Shown in pieces: positions 53,242-61,381 of a DNA stretch of 64,000 nucleotides. Position 1 is the stretch's first letter; every line of letters starts with the position of its first letter. The DNA is from Selenomonadales bacterium (GTDB taxonomy: Bacteria > Bacillota > Negativicutes > Selenomonadales > Selenomonadaceae): contig CAAGHH010000011.1 in the NCBI GenBank assembly GCA_900769615.1, forward strand, positions 37,986 through 101,985, given 5' to 3'. The notes beneath the pieces are model-generated. The model made no database searches. It was not told where the DNA came from and saw nothing but the letters and a program-made list of their open reading frames with translations. Made by a program: the position numbers and the translations under genes.

Positions 53242-54315
53242 TTGGCAACAATGCGGGAAGTAGCTGATAAAGCTGGTGTTTCGATGGGGGCAGTATCACG
53301 AATATTAAATAAAGATCCGTCACTTTCAGTGACTGCTGAGACCCGCCAGCGGGTATTAAAAGCCGCGGCAGAGCTTGGCTATCGTCAGTCAGTTAAACAT
53401 AATGAAGACAAAATGAGAAATGGCAGCCGGAAAAGCATTTTGCTGATACTGGCTTTATCCGAACAAGAAGAACATGCCGATCCGTATTTTATGCAGATAA
53501 GAGAGGGAATTGAAAGGCAGGCGGCAGAATTTAATGTCCGCATTGGTGGTACCTATCGCGGTCTGGGCAGTCTTGGACGGGTTCATAGTATGGAGCTGGC
53601 AGCCGAAAATGATGGCATTATTGTCATTGGACACATTAATCCAGCAGAAGTTAAGGCTTTGTTTCCTGATATGGAAGCGGTGGTTTTTGTTGATTATAAG
53701 CCGGAATTTGGCAGTTTTGACAGCGTGAAATCAGATCTTGGGGCAGCCGTGAAAAATGGCATTGACTATTTAGTCAGTCTGGGGGCGGAAAGGATAGGTT
53801 TTATTAGTGGACAACGGCTGCAGATTTCTTTAAGCGATAACAAGAAGCTGGTAGTGGCTGAAAGCCGGGCTTGCGTGTTTAACGAATATATGCAGCAAAA
53901 AAAACGGCGGTGTAAGGGATATGTGCACTATCTTCCTGACTGGACGGCACAGTCGGGGTATGAAATAATGAAAAACATCATCAGTCAGGGGAATTTGGCT
54001 GATGCCTACATTATAGGCAGTGATATGATTGCTATGGGAGTAATGAAGGCTTGTAATGAAATGGCTATAAAAATTCCGGAAAAGCTGAAACTGCTGAGCT
54101 TTAATGATATGCCTGGCTGTGCTTTTTGGCAGCCAGCGCTGACATCAGTGCATATTGAGACGGTAGCTATGGGACGGGAAGCGATGAAACTTATGTATGA
54201 GCGTCTGCAATGGCCGAGAAATTATCCTGTATGTATGAATATACCAACCAGGCTGATGATTCGGCAGAGTACCGGCGGCAAGGCTGATGAATTCTATGGA
54301 CGGCAGCTGTTATGA
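53242..54315 (+). CDS. LacI/GalR-family transcriptional repressor
   Basis: 357 residues: helix-turn-helix and hinge at the N terminus (MATMREVADKAGVSMGAVSRILN, TRQRVLKAAAELGY) and a periplasmic-binding-like effector domain (about 65-340; IGFISGQR, YIIGSDMIAMGVMKACNE, LLSFNDMPGCAFWQPALTSV). The closest pattern I recognise is the EbgR/GalR type. TTG start behind AAAGGGAG. Divergent from porin 3 and upstream of the alpha-galactosidase, whose promoters share a motif with its own. Confidence 0.93.
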   Translation: MATMREVADKAGVSMGAVSRILNKDPSLSVTAETRQRVLKAAAELGYRQSVKHNEDKMRNGSRKSILLILALSEQEEHADPYFMQIREGIERQAAEFNVRIGGTYRGLGSLGRVHSMELAAENDGIIVIGHINPAEVKALFPDMEAVVFVDYKPEFGSFDSVKSDLGAAVKNGIDYLVSLGAERIGFISGQRLQISLSDNKKLVVAESRACVFNEYMQQKKRRCKGYVHYLPDWTAQSGYEIMKNIISQGNLADAYIIGSDMIAMGVMKACNEMAIKIPEKLKLLSFNDMPGCAFWQPALTSVHIETVAMGREAMKLMYERLQWPRNYPVCMNIPTRLMIRQSTGGKADEFYGRQLL

Positions 54316-54359
54316 TAGCGGCGGGCTAAAAAATTACAAAAAATAAAAAACAATAATTA

Positions 54360-54403
54360 TTTTACTAAAGTTTATTGACATTTTACTAAAACGAATTTAA
54401 AAT
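54360..54403 (+). promoter_or_regulatory. Predicted alpha-galactosidase promoter with two TTTTACTAAA operators
   Basis: TTGACA (54375-54380), 17 bases, TAAAAT (54398-54403). TTTTACTAAA occurs at 54360-54369 and at 54381-54390, 21 bp apart; the second copy fills the spacer between -35 and -10. Confidence 0.7.
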
Positions 54404-54471
54404 ATAAATACAAGATATATCTTATTTGAGATTAATCCATTAATATGTATAGCCTTTAGCAGGAGGTAAAA

Positions 54472-56727
54472 ATGCCAATTATTTATGATGAAACCAAGCG
54501 GCAGTTTCATATTCAAGCTGGTAATATGAGTTATTGTTTTGATATAGTTCGTGATGGCTGGCTGCGCCATAGCTATTGGGGGAGAAAAATTGCTGCCTTG
54601 GCTGGTGCTAATGAGATGCCTTTTATGGACAGGTCTTTTTCCGCTAATGTCTATGATGATGACCGGACCTTTTCGCTGGATACGCTGGCAAGAGAATATC
54701 CGGCGCATGGCAATACTGATTTTCGGGAACCGGTGATAAAGATAAGTCAGGAAGATGGTTCGGTAATAACTGATTTGCGGTATAAAGAACATCGTATTTT
54801 TGCGGGCAAGAAAAAGCTGATAGGACTGCCGGCAGTATACGCGGCTAAAAATGAGAGTACGACGCTGGAAATCGTGCTCACTGATGCTAAACTGAACTTA
54901 GAAATCGTACTAAGCTATTCAGTAATTGAAAATCTGAATGCGATTATGCGCAGTGCGCGTATAGTAAATTACGGACAGCAGAAGCTGGTTATCAAGCAGG
55001 CAATGAGCATGGCTTGTGATCTTGGAAACTGTGCTGATTTTGAAATCATATCCCTTCCAGGAGCACATTGCCGGGAACGGGCTTTGGAACGGCATACGCT
55101 TGGGCACTACCGGCATGTGGTTGAAAGCCGCCGTGGGGCGAGCAGCAATCAGCAGAATCCGTTTTTAGCCTTAGCGTCTCCTCATACTAATGAAGATTAT
55201 GGTGAAGTATATGCACTGAATCTAGTCTATAGTGGCAGTTTTCAAGCTTGGGCAGAAGTCGATCAGTTTGATGTAACACGCATGGCTATTGGGATAAATC
55301 CGTTTGACTTTGAATGGGTACTGAAACCCGGTGAAAGTTTTCAGACGCCAGAAGCAGTAATGGTTTATTCAGCTAATGGACTAGGCGAGATGTCACGCAC
55401 ATTTCATCGGCTTTATCAAAAGCATCTTTGCCGAGGTAAATGGCGTGACAAAGTTCGTCCGGTTTTAGTGAATAACTGGGAGGCAACCTATTTTGATTTT
55501 GATGAGGAAAAATTGATTTCGCTCATAGATAAAGCGCATGAGCTTGGAATTGAACTGATGGTATTAGATGATGGCTGGTTTGGTCATCGCAATGATGATA
55601 CCACGTCATTAGGTGATTGGGCGGTAGACAAAAATAAATTGCCTAATGGGTTGAAGCCGGTTGCCGAACATGCTGTGAGCCTAGGAATGATGTTTGGCTT
55701 ATGGTTTGAGCCGGAAATGATATCAGAAGACAGTGATCTTTATAGGGCGCATCCCGACTGGTGCTTGCAAGTCCCAGGACGGCATAAATCTGTTGGGCGC
55801 AATCAGCTGGTGCTGGATTTATCACGGTTTGAGGTACAGGAGTATGTAGTGGACTCGGTTTGCCAAGTGCTTAAAAGTGCGCCGATAAGCTATGTCAAAT
55901 GGGACATGAACCGTCATATGACTGAAGCAGGTTCGCTTGAATTGCCAGCTGATCAGCAGCGGGAAGTAATGCATCGTTATATCTTAGGGCTTTATGCGAT
56001 AATGGAACAGATAACTGCAGAATTTCCAGATGTACTATTTGAAAGCTGTTCGGGTGGCGGTGGCCGTTTTGATCCAGGGATGCTTTACTATATGCCACAG
56101 ACTTGGGCAAGTGATGATTCTGATGCCGTTGAGCGTTTGCGGATACAATATGGCACCAGTCTAGCTTATCCTGATGTAACAATTGGCTCGCATGTGTCAG
56201 CAATTCCCAATCATCAGACTGGCAGACAGGAACCGCTGGCTACGCGCGGACTAGTGGCGATGCAGGGCGCTTTTGGCTATGAGCTTGATATTACCAACTT
56301 TAGTGAAGCTGAATCGCTGGCAGTAAAACAGCAAATAAAAGACTTTAAACAATTGCGTCCGTTATTGCAGTTTGGCGATCTTTATCGTTTGCTGGTACCG
56401 GAAAAGGCTGGCGATGACAGTGCTTGGCTGCTGGCAGCTGCTGATGGCAGTGAAGCCTGGCTTACTTATGTGCAGGTGCTGGCTCGACCTAACCCGGGAC
56501 ATAGATTTATAAAACTGGCTGGTCTTGACAGTAAGAAAAAATACCGTATTGAATGCTGGCAGTCTAGTGTGACTGAAAGATTCCCTGGGGTGCCGGATTC
56601 ATGGCCGGATAAAGGTCCTGATGGCAAAGTATTTGGCGGTGATGAACTTATGTATGCAGGTATTACTTTGCCAATAATGATGGGAGACTATCAGTCTTTC
56701 GGCTGGTATTTAAAAGCGGTTGATTAA
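54472..56727 (+). CDS. GH36 alpha-galactosidase
   Basis: 751 residues, no signal peptide, so cytoplasmic. N-terminal beta-supersandwich (about 1-330) then a TIM barrel: ELMVLDDGWFGHRNDD, MFGLWFEPEMISEDSDLY, nucleophile Asp478 in YVKWDMNRHMTEAG, ESCSGGGGRFD and acid/base Asp548 in WASDDSDAVERL. Both catalytic positions coincide with those described for bacterial GH36 enzymes of about 730 residues. It removes alpha-1,6-galactose from raffinose-type sugars or galactomannan oligosaccharides. AGGAGG ribosome site. The mannanase genes follow at once. Confidence 0.94.
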   Translation: MPIIYDETKRQFHIQAGNMSYCFDIVRDGWLRHSYWGRKIAALAGANEMPFMDRSFSANVYDDDRTFSLDTLAREYPAHGNTDFREPVIKISQEDGSVITDLRYKEHRIFAGKKKLIGLPAVYAAKNESTTLEIVLTDAKLNLEIVLSYSVIENLNAIMRSARIVNYGQQKLVIKQAMSMACDLGNCADFEIISLPGAHCRERALERHTLGHYRHVVESRRGASSNQQNPFLALASPHTNEDYGEVYALNLVYSGSFQAWAEVDQFDVTRMAIGINPFDFEWVLKPGESFQTPEAVMVYSANGLGEMSRTFHRLYQKHLCRGKWRDKVRPVLVNNWEATYFDFDEEKLISLIDKAHELGIELMVLDDGWFGHRNDDTTSLGDWAVDKNKLPNGLKPVAEHAVSLGMMFGLWFEPEMISEDSDLYRAHPDWCLQVPGRHKSVGRNQLVLDLSRFEVQEYVVDSVCQVLKSAPISYVKWDMNRHMTEAGSLELPADQQREVMHRYILGLYAIMEQITAEFPDVLFESCSGGGGRFDPGMLYYMPQTWASDDSDAVERLRIQYGTSLAYPDVTIGSHVSAIPNHQTGRQEPLATRGLVAMQGAFGYELDITNFSEAESLAVKQQIKDFKQLRPLLQFGDLYRLLVPEKAGDDSAWLLAAADGSEAWLTYVQVLARPNPGHRFIKLAGLDSKKKYRIECWQSSVTERFPGVPDSWPDKGPDGKVFGGDELMYAGITLPIMMGDYQSFGWYLKAVD

Positions 56728-56749
56728 GGATTGCTGTGAGGGCTGTATG

Positions 56750-58135
56750 ATGAATAATAAATCAAAAAAAATAATATTGGCTTCATTGATAGCATTAACA
56801 TTGACTGGAAGTGCAGGCATAACTGATGGACTGGGATTTAATCTGGTGCAGACAGCTGAAGCCAAAACGAGTGATGGTTATGTTGAACTTACGGTAAAGC
56901 CGGAGGCACAGGCTAAAATAGATCCTGCCGAGCTGAAAATACCAGCTGAGGTTCAGCTGGTTGACAGCAAAGCTACGCCACGCACGGCAGCACTGGCAGC
57001 CTTTTTGCAGGGGGCGGGCAATTCTAAATACGTGCTTTATGGTCATCAGAATGATTTGCATCATAAAGTAAATACAGCCAGTGATAATCCGTCAGATACG
57101 CATGATTTAGTCGGTGATTATCCAGCAGTGGTCGGCTTTGATTTTCAGGCGCTGGAAAAAGGCGATTTTGATTTAACTGAGGCAGAGGCCAAGGCAGGCT
57201 TGACACTCATTGAAAAAATGGCGCGCATTTGTGAAAAAGGCGATAAAGATGGTGTTATATTTACCGCAACCGCGCATATGCCAAACTTTGCAGTAGTGGC
57301 AAAACGTGGTTGTCAGGCAGATGGCAGCTGGGATTATACTGGTTATACTACTCCGGTTACCGAGGGTGACGTGGTAAACCGCATAATGCCGGGTGGTGAC
57401 TTAAATGAAGTTTACCGTTCCTATATGGATATGATGGCTGATTTTGGCTTGCGGTTGCAACAGGCGGATATTCCGCTGATTGTCAGACTTTTCCATGAAA
57501 ATGACGGCAACTGGTTCTGGTGGGGCGCAGCTCATTGCTCGCCACAGCAATACAAAAATCTTTACCGGTATACCGTAGAATATCTGCGTGATGTACGTGG
57601 TGTGCATAACTTTATCTATGCATATTCGCCAGGAGGACCAGTAAACAGCATTGATGATTATAAACTGCGTTATCCGGGTGATGCCTTTGTTGATGTATTA
57701 GGAATGGATATGTATCATCGCAATCCGGAAAAAGACGATGCTTTCATGGAGTCGTTCGCAAGCAGTATAAAAAATATCAGTGACTACACACAAAAACATG
57801 GCAAAATATTGGCTGTTACCGAAACTGGTATTTTAACGGACAGCTCGGCTATGCCTAATCGTGGCAATGCACGCAAGGACTGGTTCCGTGAAGCTGAAAC
57901 CGTTATGGAAAAATATCCGGTGGCTTATTTTATGACCTGGTCAAATAATAATGCTAATGATTTTGATCAGCCGTACCTTATAAGTGCTAATCGCGGTCAT
58001 GAAATGATCAATCAGTTTGTTGAATTTTATAATATGCCAAATTCGGTTTTTGCAGCCCAGTTGCCCGATTACCGTAATCTTAAAGTCAGCGTAAAGCCGG
58101 CTAGTGCGTATGGCTATATTTTATCTGTTAAATAA
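56750..58135 (+). CDS. Secreted GH26 beta-mannanase A
   Basis: 461 residues; signal peptide ends near TAEAKTSD. A TIM-barrel GH26: YVLYGHQNDLHHK, DLVGDYPAVVGFD, acid/base Glu250 in RLFHENDGNWFWWG, GMDMYHRNPE and nucleophile Glu358 in AVTETGIL. It cleaves beta-1,4-mannan backbones outside the inner membrane. No SLH or binding module is visible. ATG 56750 is preferred for spacing from GAGGG; ATG 56747 and a TTG at 56720 inside the alpha-galactosidase end are alternatives. Confidence 0.92.
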   Translation: MNNKSKKIILASLIALTLTGSAGITDGLGFNLVQTAEAKTSDGYVELTVKPEAQAKIDPAELKIPAEVQLVDSKATPRTAALAAFLQGAGNSKYVLYGHQNDLHHKVNTASDNPSDTHDLVGDYPAVVGFDFQALEKGDFDLTEAEAKAGLTLIEKMARICEKGDKDGVIFTATAHMPNFAVVAKRGCQADGSWDYTGYTTPVTEGDVVNRIMPGGDLNEVYRSYMDMMADFGLRLQQADIPLIVRLFHENDGNWFWWGAAHCSPQQYKNLYRYTVEYLRDVRGVHNFIYAYSPGGPVNSIDDYKLRYPGDAFVDVLGMDMYHRNPEKDDAFMESFASSIKNISDYTQKHGKILAVTETGILTDSSAMPNRGNARKDWFREAETVMEKYPVAYFMTWSNNNANDFDQPYLISANRGHEMINQFVEFYNMPNSVFAAQLPDYRNLKVSVKPASAYGYILSVK

Positions 58136-58159
58136 ATTAATAAAGGAGTCGAATGTCTC

Positions 58160-59527
58160 ATGAAAAGAACGAAAAAGAACTTGCTGCGTGCAGGTGTTGC
58201 CCTTATGGCATTGCAGGCTGGCGGATTTTGGCTGAGTGCTGGTGATATAAGTGATAATAATATCGCTGTTTACCAATGTGCTGAGGCAGCTAGCAAGGTG
58301 AAGGCTGATAAAGATGGTTATGTGCCTAAGATAGCAACTGTTCAGCCACAAACCAAGATAGATTTAAATTCGCTGACTATCCCGCAGGATGTAACTGCTG
58401 CCGATGCTCAGGCTACCCCAAAAACGGTTGCCCTGTTAAAGTATTTACATGGCATTGCCGGTTCTGGCAATATCCTTTATGGTCATCAAAATGATATGCA
58501 TCGCAAAGTTGGCAAAAAGCTGCCAACTGATTCGGACACTTTTGATTTAACCGGTGACTATCCGGCAGTAGTCGGTGTCGATGGACTGGCACTTACTGGT
58601 AATGAGCTGGAACTTACGCCGGAGGAAAGAGCTTCGGGGATGACGCTGGCGAAAAAACTCGCTAAAGCAGCTATCAAAGCTGATCGTCAGGGCGCAATAG
58701 TTACCATGTCCTGTCACATGCCAAACTTTGCCAAGGTAGCTCAAAGAGAGAAAATAGACGGCAAGTATGATTACCGTGGTTATTCACCAAACGTTACTGA
58801 TGGCAATGTTGTAACAAGAATCCTGCCGGGGGGCGATTTAAATGAAGTGTTCAATGGTTATCTTGATTTAGTCGCTGAATTTGATGGTTATTTGCAGGAA
58901 GCAGATGTACCGCTGTTATTCCGTCCGTTCCATGAAAATTCTGGCAGCTGGTTCTGGTGGGGATCTGGTCATTGTACACCACAGGAATTTAGACAGCTTT
59001 TTAAGTATACGGAAAAGTATTTTCAGAGCAAAGGACTTCACAATATGCTCTATGTATATTCACCAGGTGGCGGTGAGACTAAATCTGAAGGCGATTATGA
59101 ACTTACGTGGCCAGGAAACAGCTATATTGATATAGCTGGTCTTGACATGTATCATCGTGATCCGGAACGTGGTGATGGCTGGCTGCAGGATGAATTTGAA
59201 CCGGCTATGACTATAGTAGAAAAATTTGCCAAGAGCCATCATAAAGTTGCAGCGATGACAGAAACGGGTATTCTTTGTGGTAACAGCGCCATGAGCAAAA
59301 AAGGCGTTGGTTATAAAGAATGGTTTACTGATGCCAGCAAAATAATGGCTAAGCATCACATGGCTTATTTTATGACCTGGTCAAATTTTGATGAAACTAA
59401 TTTTGACCAGCCCTACATGATAGATGAAAACCGTGGCCATGAAATGATTAATAACTTTATTGATTTTTACAATGAATCATATACGGTCTTTGCTAAACAG
59501 AATGCGGATTATTCCACAATAAAATAA
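58160..59527 (+). CDS. Secreted GH26 beta-mannanase B
   Basis: 455 residues, tandem paralogue of mannanase A with the same plan: signal sequence ending near QCAEAAS, YGHQNDMHRKVG, DLTGDYPAVVGVD, acid/base Glu259 in RPFHENSGSWFWWG, GLDMYHRDPERG and nucleophile Glu368 in AMTETGIL. Differences cluster in loops around the cleft (RPF versus RLF before the acid/base, GSG versus GAA after it), which could change subsite preference. AAAGGAG ribosome site 25 bases after mannanase A. Confidence 0.92.
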   Translation: MKRTKKNLLRAGVALMALQAGGFWLSAGDISDNNIAVYQCAEAASKVKADKDGYVPKIATVQPQTKIDLNSLTIPQDVTAADAQATPKTVALLKYLHGIAGSGNILYGHQNDMHRKVGKKLPTDSDTFDLTGDYPAVVGVDGLALTGNELELTPEERASGMTLAKKLAKAAIKADRQGAIVTMSCHMPNFAKVAQREKIDGKYDYRGYSPNVTDGNVVTRILPGGDLNEVFNGYLDLVAEFDGYLQEADVPLLFRPFHENSGSWFWWGSGHCTPQEFRQLFKYTEKYFQSKGLHNMLYVYSPGGGETKSEGDYELTWPGNSYIDIAGLDMYHRDPERGDGWLQDEFEPAMTIVEKFAKSHHKVAAMTETGILCGNSAMSKKGVGYKEWFTDASKIMAKHHMAYFMTWSNFDETNFDQPYMIDENRGHEMINNFIDFYNESYTVFAKQNADYSTIK

Positions 59528-59542
59528 TAGTTTACCAAATAG

Positions 59543-59590
59543 ATCAGATACCAAAGAATAAAATTCAGGTATCTGATTTTGCTTTTTTCT
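59543..59590 (+). terminator. Intrinsic terminator of the mannanase operon
   Basis: ATCAGATACC pairs with GGTATCTGAT, followed by TTTGCTTTTTT. Confidence 0.82.
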
Positions 59591-59603
59591 AGATACATTA
59601 TTA

Positions 59604-59612
59604 TGGTATAAT
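59604..59612 (+). promoter_or_regulatory. Predicted extended -10 promoter of the flagellin gene
   Basis: TGGTATAAT is an extended -10 element 72 bases before the start codon; no good -35 is seen, and no sigma-28 consensus either. Confidence 0.4.
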
Positions 59613-59683
59613 TAAATAAAAGTGGGTGGTTAGGTTGAAACATTTTTATAGTGAAAAACATTATGGTTCAGGGAGGAACGAAG

Positions 59684-60991
59684 ATGTTTGTAAGCAATTA
59701 TGTATCATCACTTAGTATCTTAAATGTGATGAATAAACACGCAAGTGCTATGGCTAAGCATATGAGCCATATAGCAACAGGCTCAAGGATAGCCAGCGTT
59801 GCGGAAGACCCATCAGGCTGGGCTATAGGTATGCGGATGAGCGTGCAGATACGCGGTCTCGATCAGGCCAATCGCAATGCTCAGCAATATAAAAGCATGT
59901 TAAAAGTAGCTGACGGCGGTGTCAGCTCAACCGTCGATATTTTGCGTACCCTAAAAGAAAAAGCTATTGAAGCGGCTAATGATACCTGTACGGATTCTGA
60001 TCGGCAGACAATACAAAAACTATTTAATCAATATGCTGATCAGATAGATGATAATGCGCTTATCACCTATAATGGCAAATATCTCATCAATGGTTCGCAT
60101 AATACGGCGTCAAAGCTAACCAATCAGGCTTATACCAACAGCAGTCTCAGCACTGATACCACGACTGATACCAAGTTGACGGATTTACTCAGGCGCAATG
60201 GAGACTCACTCAATATATTGGCTGATGATACGGTAAATGTTTCCTATGTCAAAGATGGCAAAACGTATACTACTAGTTATAAGGTAGAAAATACAACGGT
60301 AAAGGATATTTTTACCAAAGCTAATGCTATTGATACGGCGGTTTTTGATGTGGATAATATGAGTGATACTAATGAAATAGGTGTTGATGAGACGGGGAGA
60401 ACCGTAAAAACGGTAGATGATAAAAATGCTTTGACGATAAAAGCCAAGACTGCTGGCACTGATGGTGCTGTATCTGGGTTTACTATCAGCATTACGGATA
60501 AAAATGGTCAAGTCAAGAAAAATGCTAATAGTTCATTGGATGCTTTTACGGAAAAAATTCAGCCCCGCAATGAAAATTCGGGCGATATGCTCTATGCGCA
60601 AGTCGGAACAAAATCAAATCAAGGTATTAAGCTGGGGTTAGGTGATATGACGTCACTAGGCTTAGGGCTTCGCAGCAAGGATGGCGATGTACTCAATGTA
60701 ACTACGCGTGATGGCGCTAATGCAGCGATTTCGGTATTAGATAATGCACTTAATCGGGCACTGGATCAGCAGACGACCATAGGTGCAGTTTCAAGCCGTA
60801 TGGATTATACTATCCAAAATCTTACGACGCAAAGTGAAAACACTACAGCAGCAATGTCAACGCTGATGGACGCTAATCTGGCTAAAGAAATGGTTGAATA
60901 TACCAAAGAAAACATCTTGTTGCAGGCGGCGCAGGCAATGCTCGCCCAAAATAATAAAAATGCAGCTTGGTTTTTAAGCCTGCTGCAATAA
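59684..60991 (+). CDS. Flagellin
   Basis: 435 residues from ATG 59684 behind GGGAGG. Conserved N-terminal D0/D1 helices (NVMNKHASAMAKHMSHIATGSRIASVAEDPSGWAIGMRM split at will) and C-terminal D1/D0 (AISVLDNALNRALDQQTTIGAVSSRMDYTIQNL, MVEYTKENILLQAAQAMLAQ) flank a variable, Thr/Asp-rich surface domain at about 150-310. The C terminus ends AAWFLSLLQ. It stands alone here, away from other flagellar genes except motAB 32 kb upstream. Could be a minor or variant filament protein. Confidence 0.88.
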   Translation: MFVSNYVSSLSILNVMNKHASAMAKHMSHIATGSRIASVAEDPSGWAIGMRMSVQIRGLDQANRNAQQYKSMLKVADGGVSSTVDILRTLKEKAIEAANDTCTDSDRQTIQKLFNQYADQIDDNALITYNGKYLINGSHNTASKLTNQAYTNSSLSTDTTTDTKLTDLLRRNGDSLNILADDTVNVSYVKDGKTYTTSYKVENTTVKDIFTKANAIDTAVFDVDNMSDTNEIGVDETGRTVKTVDDKNALTIKAKTAGTDGAVSGFTISITDKNGQVKKNANSSLDAFTEKIQPRNENSGDMLYAQVGTKSNQGIKLGLGDMTSLGLGLRSKDGDVLNVTTRDGANAAISVLDNALNRALDQQTTIGAVSSRMDYTIQNLTTQSENTTAAMSTLMDANLAKEMVEYTKENILLQAAQAMLAQNNKNAAWFLSLLQ

Positions 60992-61004
60992 AAAGGCAAA
61001 ACAA

Positions 61005-61045
61005 AATGACCATACCTGAAAATATCAAGTATGGTCATTATTAAT
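61005..61045 (+). terminator. Intrinsic terminator of the flagellin gene
   Basis: AATGACCATAC (61005-61015) pairs with GTATGGTCATT (61029-61039). Confidence 0.75.
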
Positions 61046-61055
61046 TGCGTATAAA

Positions 61056-61132
<77 letters not shown>

Positions 61133-61190
61133 CAATCACATAAAATATTATACGAGGTTTTAAAATATCTGTCAAGAAAAATTTTAGTTC

Positions 61191-61219
61191 TTGCATAAAT
61201 ATATCGCGTTTGGTAAACT
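61191..61219 (+). promoter_or_regulatory. Predicted promoter of thiC
   Basis: TTGCAT (61191-61196), 17 bases, TAAACT (61214-61219), just upstream of the TPP riboswitch. Confidence 0.6.
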
Positions 61220-61241
61220 AAAGTAGAAAATAAGAAACAAT

Positions 61242-61325
61242 TCACTAGGGGAGCAATCTTTGCTGAGAGGCGTAAGCCGACCCTTGGAACCTGTTGGGTT
61301 AATACCTGCGTAGGGAAGTGACAAG
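61242..61325 (+). promoter_or_regulatory. TPP riboswitch (THI element)
   Basis: Conserved core elements in order: ACTAGGGGAGC, GCTGAGAGG, GACCCTTGGAACCTG, GGGTTAATACCTGCG and TAGGGAAGTGA. It senses thiamine pyrophosphate and controls thiC directly downstream. Confidence 0.96.
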
Positions 61326-61332
61326 TAAGATT

Positions 61333-61368
61333 GCCGTCTAGCTGCGCTGGGCGGCTTTATATATTTTA
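61333..61368 (+). terminator. Riboswitch expression-platform terminator
   Basis: GCCGTCTAGC and GCTGGGCGGC pair (10 bp with two G-U) around a TGC loop, followed by TTTATATATTTT. It lies between the aptamer and the thiC ribosome site, consistent with transcription attenuation by TPP. Confidence 0.75.
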
Positions 61369-61381
61369 GGAGGGATTTTTT

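Noticed and set aside
53235..53260. ATG at 53235 as lacI start
   Set aside because: It is out of frame with the LacI protein; the TTG at 53242 gives the canonical N terminus.
44478..59590. Bacteroidetes-like polysaccharide utilisation locus
   Set aside because: No SusC/TonB receptor, SusD, or hybrid two-component regulator; the outer-membrane proteins are SLH porins.
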